The notes: generated from the sequence alone by a model not told the origin. DNA of 11,404 nucleotides from Streptosporangiaceae bacterium (GCA_030038715.1 JASHSO010000598.1:1-11404), one strand, 5' to 3'; numbered from the stretch's first letter, positions 1 to 6,063 are shown. A program made the numbers and translations.

Positions 1-210
1 CGCCCGGCTGCGCCGGCCTCGCCAGCGGCTCGCAGTACCGCCCCCGGGGGACACCCCCGCAGCCCCCGGTCCCTTCATGCCCGCCCGGCTGCGCCGGCCT
101 CGCCAGCGGCTCGCAGTACCGCCCCCGGGGGACACCCCCGCAGCCCCCGGTCCCTTCATGCCCGCCCGGCTGCGCCGGCCTCGCCAGCGGCTCGCAGTAC
201 CGCCCCCGGG
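1..210. repeat. 81-bp GC-rich tandem repeat, about 2.6 copies
   Basis: Direct repeats with an exact 81-bp period begin at 1, 82 and 163. The third copy matches the first until about 210 and then diverges. The array runs off the left edge, so its true copy number is unknown. Read on the minus strand, each full unit has runs of five G and five C that can form a GGGGG-TGT-CCCCC hairpin or a longer CCGGGGG/CCCCCGG stem. Closely spaced G-tracts could also form a G-quadruplex. The array starts 9 bp beyond the permease stop codon, so it lies in the 3' region of the exporter operon and could end its transcription (inference). Because 81 is a multiple of three, a plus-strand frame stays open through it. 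The resulting proline/arginine-rich peptide looks like a by-product of composition. Confidence 0.93.
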
Positions 211-219
211 CAACCCCGG

Positions 220-1119
220 CTACTCGGTCTTGCTGAACTCGGCGATCGCGACGGACATCATCACTAGGCCCATGACCGCGACGATCCCGAGGGAAAACCA
301 GAGCGGCACGATCCAGCCTCCCCAGGTGATGCTGGGGGCGAGCACGCTGGCACCGAACACGTTTAGGTGAGAGAAAACCGCGTGCCGCATCGGGCCAACC
401 ACGTACGTGAGCGGGTCGATTCTGGTCAGCACGGTGAGCCAGGCCGGCAGGCCGTTCAACGGGTAGAGCGCACCGGACAAGAAGAACAGTGGCATGACGA
501 GCATTTGCGTCAGTGCCATGAAAGCCTGGAACTGCTTAATCCTGGCCGCCATCATGACCCCGAACGCCGTCAGCGTGAACGACAGCAGCAGCAGCTCGCC
601 GATAAGTGTAAGGATCAGCACCGGGTTGTACGGCACATGCGCGAATCCGGCCAGGATCAGGAAAATCACGCCCTGAAAGGTAGCGATCGTGGCACCGCCC
701 AGGCACTTGCCGATCACGATCGCCCCGCGGCTGACCGGTGCGACCAGGATCTCGCGCAGGAAGCCGAACTCCCGGTCCCAGACGATGGAGCCGGCCGAGA
801 AGATGGCAGTGAACAGCACGGACATGGCGAGCACGCCGGGGTAGATGAACGTCTTGAAGTCCACGCCCGGGGGCATGCTGCGGCCCGCGAGCGAGCCGAG
901 CCCGGTTCCGAGGATGAACAAGAACAGGAACGGCTGCACCAGCGACGTAATCGCGCGCAACCGGTCGGTCCTGAACCTGATCAGCTCACGTCGCCAGACG
1001 ATGCCGACTGCCCGCAGGTCATGCCGCACTCCGCGCTCGGGAACCGAGACCCTGATCCGGTCGACGATAGCGCCCGCGTCGACGCTGGACAGGGCCTCGG
1101 TCGTCTGAGTCGCCATCAC
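220..1119 (-). CDS. ABC-2 type transporter permease, DrrB-like (drug efflux)
   Basis: This is the membrane half of an ABC exporter of the daunorubicin-resistance DrrAB type and is expected to sit in the cytoplasmic membrane as a homodimer. The protein is 298-299 residues, normal for the family. A soluble N-terminus of about 55 residues is followed by roughly six hydrophobic segments, starting with SLVQPFLFLFILGTGLG. The family-typical cytoplasmic segment FGFLREILVAPVSRG sits between the second and third helices, and the last helix lies near the C-terminus (PLWFSLGIVAVMGLVMMSVA). The start is a GTG (1117-1119) sharing one base with the ATPase TAG stop, with an ATG directly after it (1114-1116). 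GGGAAGG at 1125-1131 is 5 or 8 nt upstream, so either start is possible. The overlap implies translational coupling to the ATPase. The substrate cannot be read from the sequence; hydrophobic drugs or lipids are typical for the family. Confidence 0.93.
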   Translation of the reverse strand: MMATQTTEALSSVDAGAIVDRIRVSVPERGVRHDLRAVGIVWRRELIRFRTDRLRAITSLVQPFLFLFILGTGLGSLAGRSMPPGVDFKTFIYPGVLAMSVLFTAIFSAGSIVWDREFGFLREILVAPVSRGAIVIGKCLGGATIATFQGVIFLILAGFAHVPYNPVLILTLIGELLLLSFTLTAFGVMMAARIKQFQAFMALTQMLVMPLFFLSGALYPLNGLPAWLTVLTRIDPLTYVVGPMRHAVFSHLNVFGASVLAPSITWGGWIVPLWFSLGIVAVMGLVMMSVAIAEFSKTE

Positions 1120-2159
1120 TATCGCCTTCCCGCCCGCCAGCGCTGGGCCATCTGCCGCAGTGCATCCACGCCCGATCCCTCGGCGTCCCTGATCGTCGTG
1201 CCCGTGTAGGACATGAAGACATCGTCCAGCGATGGCCGCGACACGCTAACCGACCTGATCGGCACGCTGAACTCACCGAAAAGCCGCGGCACGAACTGCT
1301 CGCCGGAGGCCACCGAGAAGGTAACCGCACCGTCGTGCATCGCGGCCTCGATGCCGAACACGTCCGCGAGCGCCCGGATCGCGGCCGGGTCGTCGGCTGT
1401 CTGAATCTGCACCCGGTCCTTCCCGATGCTGGCCTTGAGCGCCTCCGGCGTGTCGATCGCAACGATCTTGCCGTGATCGATGATGCCGATCCGGTCGCAG
1501 TGCTCGGCCTCGTCCATGTAGTGCGTCGTGAGGAAGATCGTGATGTCCTCGCGCTTCTTCAGATCGTTGATGTAGGTCCAGATGGAAGACCGGGTCTGCG
1601 GGTCGAGGCCCACCGTCGGCTCGTCCAGGAACAGCACGTGCGGCGCGTGGAGCAGCCCCCTAGCTATCTCCAGCCTTCGCTGCATCCCGCCTGAGTACGT
1701 GCTGACCAGGCTGTCCCGCCGTTCCCACAGCCCGACCATGTCCATGACCTGGCGCATCCGCGGCATCACCGCCGACTTGGGCACGCCGTACAGCTCGGCG
1801 TGGAAGCGCAGGTTCTGCTCCGCGGTTAGGTAGGTGTCCAGCGTGGTGTCCTGGAAGACCAGGCCTATGTTGCGCCGCACCGCGTCCCGGTCCGTGCGCG
1901 CGTCATGCCCGGCGACGACCGCCTGGCCGGCCGTCGCGTCAGCCAGCGTGCACAGGATCTTGATGGTGGTGGTCTTGCCGGCCCCGTTCGGCCCGAGAAA
2001 CCCGAAGGTCTCGCCCCTGGCCACCTCGAAGTCGATGCCGCGTACGGCCTCCACCTCGCCGTACCGCTTGACCAGTCCGGTAACCGAGATCACGGAGTCC
2101 GCCGAGCCGCTCCCGTTCAGCTGCCGGACAGCCGAATCGGAACCCGCGCGCACAGTCAC
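1119..2159 (-). CDS. ABC transporter ATP-binding protein, DrrA-like
   Basis: This is the cytoplasmic ATPase that powers the DrrB-like permease downstream. It has 346 residues. Visible motifs are Walker A GPNGAGKT (56-63), Q-loop Q103, signature YSGGMQ (155-160), Walker B VLFLDE (175-180), D-loop GLD (184-186) and H-loop H213. After about residue 240 there is a C-terminal accessory region ending in SVSVSRPSLDDVFMSYTG, typical of DrrA proteins with a DUF4162-type tail. The GTG at 2157-2159 was chosen as the start because a strong GGAGG (2166-2170) lies 6 nt upstream. The frame stays open for about 190 further codons upstream, but there it runs through the PadR gene in another frame and shows no family similarity. 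It is separated from the PadR stop by 62 nt and overlaps the permease start, so the three genes probably form one transcript. Family placement is firm; the substrate is unknown. Confidence 0.95.
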   Translation of the reverse strand: MTVRAGSDSAVRQLNGSGSADSVISVTGLVKRYGEVEAVRGIDFEVARGETFGFLGPNGAGKTTTIKILCTLADATAGQAVVAGHDARTDRDAVRRNIGLVFQDTTLDTYLTAEQNLRFHAELYGVPKSAVMPRMRQVMDMVGLWERRDSLVSTYSGGMQRRLEIARGLLHAPHVLFLDEPTVGLDPQTRSSIWTYINDLKKREDITIFLTTHYMDEAEHCDRIGIIDHGKIVAIDTPEALKASIGKDRVQIQTADDPAAIRALADVFGIEAAMHDGAVTFSVASGEQFVPRLFGEFSVPIRSVSVSRPSLDDVFMSYTGTTIRDAEGSGVDALRQMAQRWRAGRR

Positions 2160-2221
2160 GTGCCACCTCCCTCGTCGCGACTTGAGCCTATCCGCACGCA
2201 CCCGCGACGGCGCTGCCGCAA

Positions 2222-2962
2222 TTACTGCCCGGATTCGCCGCTCTCGGCTGCGTCGTCGTCTGCTGCCAGGATCCGGTACAGCGACTTTCGGGTGTCGATC
2301 AGCAGCTGCCGCGCCTGGCTGGCCTGGGCAGTTGTGCCTGCGCTGACTACCTGGTGGGCAGCCATCGCGACCTGCCCGATCAGCTTGCGCATCTCGATCG
2401 CCCCGCCGGCCCCGCGGGCCACGACCGACCAAGGCTCCCGCAGCTCCTCCTGATGCGCCTCCGCATAAGCGCGCCCAGCGTCGGTGAGCTGGTAGGCGCG
2501 GCGCCCACCCTCGGCAGTCTCCGGGCTGACCAGGCCCTCGTCCTCGAGCTGCTGCAGCGCGGGGTAGATCGAGCCGGGGCTCGGCCGCCAGACTCCCCCG
2601 CTGCGCTCGCTGATCTCCTGGATGATCTGGTAGCCGTTCAACGGCTGCTCTGCTAGCAGCGCGAGCGCTGCAGCGCGGACGTCTCCCCGCCTGGCCCTGG
2701 GCCCGCGCATCCCGCGGGACTCGCGCATCCACGGACCGAAGCCGTGAATGTCGGCTGCACCGCGAAAGCCAGGCCCCGCCACGAATCCGGGTCCGGCAGC
2801 GAAGCCGCCGCCGAACGGTCCGGGGAAGTGCTTGTGGCCGTGCCGGACGTGGCGCTCTTCGTCGTCGCCGTGCCAGCGCCGCGCCTCGGCGTCATTAGCT
2901 GGCTCCCAGCCACCCGGCCGACGCCGACGTCTGCGGCCCTCGTTGTTGTCCTCGTAATGCAT
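2222..2962 (-). CDS. PadR-family transcriptional regulator with long His/Gly/Arg-rich N-terminus
   Basis: This 246-residue protein is probably the repressor of the exporter genes that follow it. The PadR winged-helix domain covers about residues 94-165 and includes the family hallmarks LNGYQIIQEI, PSPGSIYPALQQLEDEGLV and a wing RRAYQLTDAGR. An alpha-helical dimerisation tail follows. The first 90 residues are low complexity: six arginines at 10-15, a histidine-rich stretch (H38, H41, H43, H45), then Gly/Phe/Pro repeats such as FAAGPGF-VAGPGF. The ATG at 2960-2962 was chosen because a GGAGGAG-type site (2970-2978) lies 7 nt upstream; the frame is open 15 codons further but without a ribosome site. 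PadR regulators commonly sit first in an operon with the ABC exporter they repress, as LmrR does with LmrCD, and are released by the exported drug. That role here is inferred from context. Confidence 0.93.
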   Translation of the reverse strand: MHYEDNNEGRRRRRRPGGWEPANDAEARRWHGDDEERHVRHGHKHFPGPFGGGFAAGPGFVAGPGFRGAADIHGFGPWMRESRGMRGPRARRGDVRAAALALLAEQPLNGYQIIQEISERSGGVWRPSPGSIYPALQQLEDEGLVSPETAEGGRRAYQLTDAGRAYAEAHQEELREPWSVVARGAGGAIEMRKLIGQVAMAAHQVVSAGTTAQASQARQLLIDTRKSLYRILAADDDAAESGESGQ

Positions 2963-3014
2963 GGTGCTACTCCTCCTCGAAGTGCCCCTAGGCTCCGGCC
3001 ACATCACACGCTGG

Positions 3015-3050
3015 ACCTATCCAGACTGTCGCCGAAGCAATCTGATAGGT
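3015..3050. promoter_or_regulatory. 7-bp inverted repeat in the padR leader, possible second operator
   Basis: ACCTATC (3015-3021) and its exact reverse complement GATAGGT (3044-3050) are separated by 22 bp. The element lies between the CGATATATCG palindrome and the padR start. It could be a second binding site or an RNA stem in the leader. Nothing in the sequence decides between these, and a chance occurrence is possible. Confidence 0.3.
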
Positions 3051-3053
3051 CAA

Positions 3054-3082
3054 CGATATATCGCGATGGTCCGGCTTGGCAA
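3054..3082 (-). promoter_or_regulatory. Candidate promoter and PadR operator upstream of the padR-ABC operon
   Basis: Read on the minus strand, TTGCCA (3077-3082) and TATATC (3055-3060) are separated by 16 bp and resemble -35 and -10 boxes. The -10 box sits inside a perfect 10-bp palindrome, CGATATATCG (3054-3063), an AT-rich island in GC-rich surroundings. A dimeric PadR protein bound there would block the promoter, so autoregulation is the simplest reading (inference). A second, wider inverted repeat, ACCTATC (3015-3021) and GATAGGT (3044-3050), lies downstream in the predicted 5' leader. The leader would be roughly 85 nt. Another possible -35, TTGACC, lies just downstream at about 3047-3052 but lacks a good -10. 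Confidence 0.45.
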
Positions 3083-3084
3083 GT

Positions 3085-3336
3085 CTAGCTCTCGTCGGAA
3101 GCGCCCCGCTCCCCCCAGCGAAGGGCAAGCTCTCGGATCAGGCCCGCAACTTCATCGACCGACCGCCCCGACCCGACGGCGACCCCAACCACGAACGCGG
3201 TCACCGGCGCGGCGGGCCGTTCCACCTGGTGCGCCACGTCCCGAGCCAGATCCAGTACAGTCCGGATCGCCACGCTGGACGGCTCGACACCCGCCTCGGC
3301 GCAGGCCGCGGCCGTCCAGTCATCTAGTGCGCTCAT
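3085..3336 (-). CDS. DUF6457 domain-containing protein (MobA-associated small protein)
   Basis: This small soluble protein has 83 residues. It begins MSALDDWTAAACAEAGVEP, and the central segment VLDLARDVAHQVERPAAPVTAFVVGVAVG matches what I know of DUF6457, a small actinobacterial family often found next to, or fused to, molybdopterin guanylyltransferase. No catalytic residues are evident, and it appears all-helical. Its ATG overlaps the mobA stop in an ATGA arrangement (3333-3336), so translation is coupled to mobA. This supports a role in Mo-cofactor guanylation or delivery, for example as a partner subunit of MobA, but the biochemical function is unknown. The gene ends just before the padR promoter. 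No terminator-like hairpin is obvious, so some read-through into padR is possible. Confidence 0.8.
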   Translation of the reverse strand: MSALDDWTAAACAEAGVEPSSVAIRTVLDLARDVAHQVERPAAPVTAFVVGVAVGSGRSVDEVAGLIRELALRWGERGASDES

Positions 3337-4094
3337 AACTCTCCGTTCGCCGCAGCGGCGCGGGCCACCGCGAGGTCCTCAAGCGTGTCGCAGTCAAGCC
3401 ACGGCGGCGGTCCCGCCGGCGCGACCGCGGTCACCAACACCGGGCGAAGCGGCGCCAGCAACGCCCGCAGCGAGTCGCCCCCGTAGCCGGCCAGCGACGA
3501 CCGCAGTACCCCAGCGCGCCAGCAGCCCGCCAGCCACTGCGGGCGGCCGGAGTCGTCCGCGAGGACGGCGCCTACGGCGCCCGCTGCCGAGGCCCCTCCG
3601 GCCGAGGCCCCTCCGATTACGGCACCTCCCACCGCGGGACCCGCCACTGCGACCCCGGCTGCAGCGGTCCTGGCCTCCGCTGCTCCCTCGGTTACCGTGC
3701 CCTGTCCCGCCGCCAGCAGCCCGCTGAGCTGCGCTCCGGTTAGGAACGGCAGGTCAGCAGCGAGCAGCGCCAGCCACGGCGCGGTTACCTGGGCAAGCCC
3801 GCAGCGCAGGGCGGGAACCGGTCCGCCCCCGGGCGGCTCCTCCCGGACCGCGATCACCCCGTCCGCAAGCGCGCCGGCCGCGGCCTTCAGCCCCTCCTGC
3901 ACTACGCCGGGTCGCTCAGGTCCGACCACGATCAGCCGACTGGCACCGGCGGCTACCGCGGCGAGCGCAACCTTCACCACCATCGCCGTTCCGCCGACCA
4001 CCAGTCCCGGCTTGTCGGCACCGCCCATCCTGGTCGCGGCCCCACCCGCCAGTATGACGGTGTCGAACTCGGGCACCGGCCCGGCCGGCGGCAT
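3333..4094 (-). CDS. mobA: Molybdopterin guanylyltransferase, MobA-like NTP transferase
   Basis: This cytoplasmic protein of 253 residues should transfer GMP from GTP to Mo-molybdopterin, giving the guanine dinucleotide cofactor of DMSO-reductase-family enzymes such as formate dehydrogenase. Visible motifs are the nucleotide-binding loop ILAGGAATRMGGADKPGL (14-31), the GGP turn (90-92) in EEPPGGGPVPALRCGL, and the metal-binding aspartate in LAADLPFL (D114). Between about 138 and 177 there is an almost pure Ala/Gly/Val insertion containing GGASA twice, where other family members have compact sequence. The conserved RPQWLAGCWR resumes at 184. The ATG at 4092-4094, 16 nt after the moaA stop, was chosen although its ribosome site is weak; translational coupling to moaA is likely. 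MobA-type transferases are hard to tell from MocA or CofC types by sequence alone, but the moaA and DUF6457 neighbours favour MobA. Confidence 0.85.
   Translation of the reverse strand: MPPAGPVPEFDTVILAGGAATRMGGADKPGLVVGGTAMVVKVALAAVAAGASRLIVVGPERPGVVQEGLKAAAGALADGVIAVREEPPGGGPVPALRCGLAQVTAPWLALLAADLPFLTGAQLSGLLAAGQGTVTEGAAEARTAAAGVAVAGPAVGGAVIGGASAGGASAAGAVGAVLADDSGRPQWLAGCWRAGVLRSSLAGYGGDSLRALLAPLRPVLVTAVAPAGPPPWLDCDTLEDLAVARAAAANGEL
3586..3615. repeat. 15-bp perfect tandem duplication inside mobA
   Basis: The 15-mer GCCGAGGCCCCTCCG occurs twice back to back (3586-3600 and 3601-3615). It encodes the GGASA-GGASA pair in the Ala/Gly-rich insertion of the MobA-like protein. Its length is a multiple of three, so the frame is kept. 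Replication slippage is the simplest origin. Confidence 0.9.
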
Positions 4095-4110
4095 CGGTAC
4101 CAGCTGCCTG

Positions 4111-5103
4111 TCAGCCGCCGATGGCCGACATGGGCCTGGCAGGCTGCAGGAAGTCAGGATCGTTGATGCCATGACCTGGCAGCTTGGCGCGGATGCACCG
4201 CTGCCACACCGCGGCCAGCTCGTCGTCGGACGCCCCGGCCCGCAGCGGCGTGCGCAAGTCGCTCTCGGCCGTGGCGAACAGGCAGTTCCGCAGCTGACCA
4301 TCGGCAGTGAGCCGGATCCGGTCGCACGCGCCGCAGAACGGCCTGGTGACCGAGCCGATGATGCCGACTCGCTCGGGTCCGCCGTCGACGAGGAAGCACT
4401 CGGCTGGCGCAGATCCCCGCCCGGCTGGATCGTCCGGGGTGAGGGTGAATTCGGTGCTGAGCGCAGCAAGGACCTCGTCGGCGGTCACCATTTCCGCACG
4501 CCGCCAGCCGTGCTGGGCGTCCAGCGGCATTTGCTCGATGAACCGCAGCTGATACCCATGCTCCAGGCAGAACCGCAACAGCGCGGGCGCCTCCTGGTCG
4601 TTGACTCCGCGCATGAGCACGGCGTTGACCTTCACCGGAGTCATGCCCGCGCTCGCTGCCGCCTTCAAGCCTGCCAGCACATCATCCAGCCTGTCCCGCC
4701 GGGCTAGCTGGACGAAGGTCTCGCGAGACAGCGTGTCGAGGGAAACGTTGATCCGGTCGAGTCCCGCGGCGCGCAGCGGCCCGGCCAGCCTGTCCAGGCC
4801 GATGCCGTTGGTCGTCAGCGAGATCTCCGGCCGCGGCAACAGCCCGGCCACCCGCTCGACGATGCCCGGCAGGCCGCGGCGCAACAGCGGCTCCCCGCCG
4901 GTGAAGCGCACCTCCCTGATGCCGAGCATGGCGACGGCCACGCCCACGGCCCTGACGAGCTCGTCGTCGGTCAGCAGCTCGGGCTTCGGCAGCCAGTCCA
5001 GCCCCTCGGCCGGCATGCAGTAAGCGCACCTCAGGTTGCACCTGTCGGTGAGGGACACCCTCAGGTCGGTCGCCGTCCGGCCGAACTGGTCGGTCAGCGG
5101 CAT
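4111..5103 (-). CDS. moaA: GTP 3',8-cyclase MoaA (molybdenum cofactor biosynthesis, radical SAM)
   Basis: MoaA carries out the first step of Mo-cofactor synthesis: radical-SAM cyclisation of GTP to 3',8-cyclo-7,8-dihydro-GTP, which MoaC then converts to cyclic pyranopterin monophosphate. The 330-residue protein has the radical-SAM cluster motif CNLRCAYC (C22, C26, C29), the SAM-binding FTGGEPLL (67-74), TTNG (97-100) and NVSLDTL (119-125). The second 4Fe-4S site comprises C257, C260 and C274 in CGACDRIRLTADGQLRNC. The C-terminus ends PMSAIGG with the family's essential Gly-Gly. All key residues are intact. The start ATG (5101-5103) has GGGAG 5 nt upstream. mobA follows after 16 nt and then the DUF6457 gene, forming an operon. 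No moaC, moaB, moaD, moaE or moeA is in the window, so the rest of the pathway must be elsewhere. Confidence 0.97.
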   Translation of the reverse strand: MPLTDQFGRTATDLRVSLTDRCNLRCAYCMPAEGLDWLPKPELLTDDELVRAVGVAVAMLGIREVRFTGGEPLLRRGLPGIVERVAGLLPRPEISLTTNGIGLDRLAGPLRAAGLDRINVSLDTLSRETFVQLARRDRLDDVLAGLKAAASAGMTPVKVNAVLMRGVNDQEAPALLRFCLEHGYQLRFIEQMPLDAQHGWRRAEMVTADEVLAALSTEFTLTPDDPAGRGSAPAECFLVDGGPERVGIIGSVTRPFCGACDRIRLTADGQLRNCLFATAESDLRTPLRAGASDDELAAVWQRCIRAKLPGHGINDPDFLQPARPMSAIGG

Positions 5104-5338
5104 GGCAGCTCCCAGGTCGTCTGCGCATCGTGCGGCAGCTGGATCTCAGCCTCTACACCATAAGGCGCCGTGACCCACAGCGTTCCTATTGCGGCCACGG
5201 GTGTGTCAGCAACCGCATGGGGCTGTTACTTCCCGCCGGGAGCATTTCTTTGGGAACGGGGTTGCCCGTCGGCGGCCCGGCCCGCACCTGCACAGCGGTC
5301 CGGGCCGGTCCAAACCAGCCAGCGCGTCCGCTGAGTCG
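5104..5338. other. mgsA-moaA intergenic region (235 bp)
   Basis: The region contains a strong GC hairpin near mgsA (listed separately), a small stem ACGGG/CCCGT with a CAAC loop (5256-5269), and a short inverted repeat, tcccgccggga (5231-5241). A weak minus-strand promoter candidate is TTGCTG (5207-5212) with TAGGAA 18 bp on. A 34-codon minus-strand reading frame (5198-5094) overlaps the moaA start but is not recognised. I looked for tRNA-Sec and for a Moco-type riboswitch and could support neither. Confidence 0.6.
5277..5308 (-). terminator. GC-rich hairpin downstream of mgsA, candidate terminator
   Basis: The perfect 8-bp inverted repeat CCGGCCCG (5277-5284) and CGGGCCGG (5301-5308) encloses a 16-nt loop that can pair further (CTG/CAG). 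It begins 30 nt past the mgsA stop in the direction of transcription. There is no U-tract, so it would be an I-shaped terminator of the kind often proposed for actinobacteria. If functional, moaA needs its own promoter. Confidence 0.5.
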
Positions 5339-5824
5339 CTACGCCACCTGGTCCGCCGACGCGGTCACGGCGGACCAGCCGCGTGAGACATAGTCCGCAA
5401 AATCCGGCTGAAGGCGCTCGTACTGCCGACTGAACAGCGGCGACGAGATCATGAAGTCGGCGCTGGAACGGTTGCAGGCCACCGGGATGTTCCAGGCCAC
5501 GGCCAGCCGGAGCAGAGCCTTGACGTCGGGGTCGTGCGGCTGTGGCTCTAGCGGGTCCCAGAAGAAGACCAGCAGGTCGACTTCGCCATCGGCGATCCGT
5601 GCACCTATCTGCTGATCGCCGCCGAGAGGCCCGCTGAGCAGGCACTCGATCGGCAGGCCCAGTTTCTCGATCAGCAGCTGTCCGGTTGTCCTGGTGGCGC
5701 ACAAGTCATGCTGCGCCAGCAGTTGCCGGTTGAACCTGGCCCATTCGACAATGTCGCCCTTCTTATTGTCATGCGCTATCAGCGCGATCCTGCGCTGCGT
5801 GGGCTGCTCTGGATGCGAGCTCAT
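5339..5824 (-). CDS. mgsA: Methylglyoxal synthase
   Basis: Methylglyoxal synthase converts dihydroxyacetone phosphate to methylglyoxal and phosphate, bypassing lower glycolysis when phosphate is short. With the ATG at 5824 the protein has 161 residues, against about 152 in E. coli. IALIAHDNKK (13-22) holds the conserved H18 and D19, and GPLGGDQQIGA (65-75) holds the catalytic aspartate D70. FFWDPLEPQPHDPDVKALLR (87-106) holds D90, H97 and D100. In the phosphate-binding ATGTTG motif of E. coli, the first glycine is arginine here (ATRTTG, R45). The 5824 start was preferred because it aligns best with the E. coli N-terminus. An ATG at 5842 and a GTG at 5845 in the same frame give 167-168 residues and cannot be excluded, and no start has a clear ribosome site. 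The gene has no evident functional link to the Mo-cofactor genes. Confidence 0.95.
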   Translation of the reverse strand: MSSHPEQPTQRRIALIAHDNKKGDIVEWARFNRQLLAQHDLCATRTTGQLLIEKLGLPIECLLSGPLGGDQQIGARIADGEVDLLVFFWDPLEPQPHDPDVKALLRLAVAWNIPVACNRSSADFMISSPLFSRQYERLQPDFADYVSRGWSAVTASADQVA

Positions 5825-5842
5825 AACCTCAGGATGGCGCAT

Positions 5843-6063
5843 CACTGTTACCCGCCAGCGAACCGCCTGTTGCTTCGAGGTTTCAGGCTCGCGATAACTT
5901 CGCCCGACGCAGTCCCCTGCGGCGTCCGGCGTGCTGCCACGCGGGGGACCTGCCGTCGCCTACGATTCACTCGGCGGTCTTGTGCGGGTGCACCAGTGCA
6001 TCACGCCGGACAGGCAGCCGAGCCCGATAGTTTGTCGGCGGCCAGATCATCCAGGATGGTTGC
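5843..6063. other. Divergent intergenic region between mgsA and the oxidoreductase gene (221 bp)
   Basis: Promoters for both flanking genes are expected here, but no convincing -35/-10 pair was found on either strand. The clearest structure is the hairpin at 5912-5949. Further right is an 8-bp palindrome GGTGCACC (5987-5994). No small gene or RNA gene could be supported. Confidence 0.6.
5912..5949. other. 10-bp inverted repeat between divergent genes
   Basis: GTCCCCTGCG (5912-5921) pairs with CGCGGGGGAC (5940-5949) over ten positions, one of them a G-T wobble, around an 18-nt loop. A competing small stem, GCGTG/CACGC, uses part of the same bases (about 5929-5942). It could be an operator, a leader structure of either divergent gene, or a transcription barrier. 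No run of T follows on either strand. Confidence 0.45.

Noticed and set aside
77..370. Plus-strand frame with a 27-residue Pro/Arg repeat
   Set aside because: It exists because the 81-bp repeat is a multiple of three and GC-rich. It has no ribosome site and runs antisense into the permease gene.
367..1209. 280-codon plus-strand frame opposite the permease gene
   Set aside because: The translation is low complexity (Arg, Gln, Asp, Glu) and antisense to a clear DrrB-like permease with a ribosome site and operon context.
2160..2732. Upstream extension of the DrrA-like ATPase frame
   Set aside because: The frame is open but runs through the PadR gene. A strong GGAGG directly before the GTG at 2159 and the family's usual length fix the start.
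3697..4707. 336-codon plus-strand frame opposite mobA and moaA
   Set aside because: It is antisense to two genes with intact catalytic motifs, and the product is low complexity without recognisable domains.
5875..5895. TTTCAGG loop flanked by CGAG/CTCG as a tRNA-Sec anticodon arm
   Set aside because: The stem is only 4 bp with an 8-nt loop, and no D-arm, T-arm or acceptor stem surrounds it.
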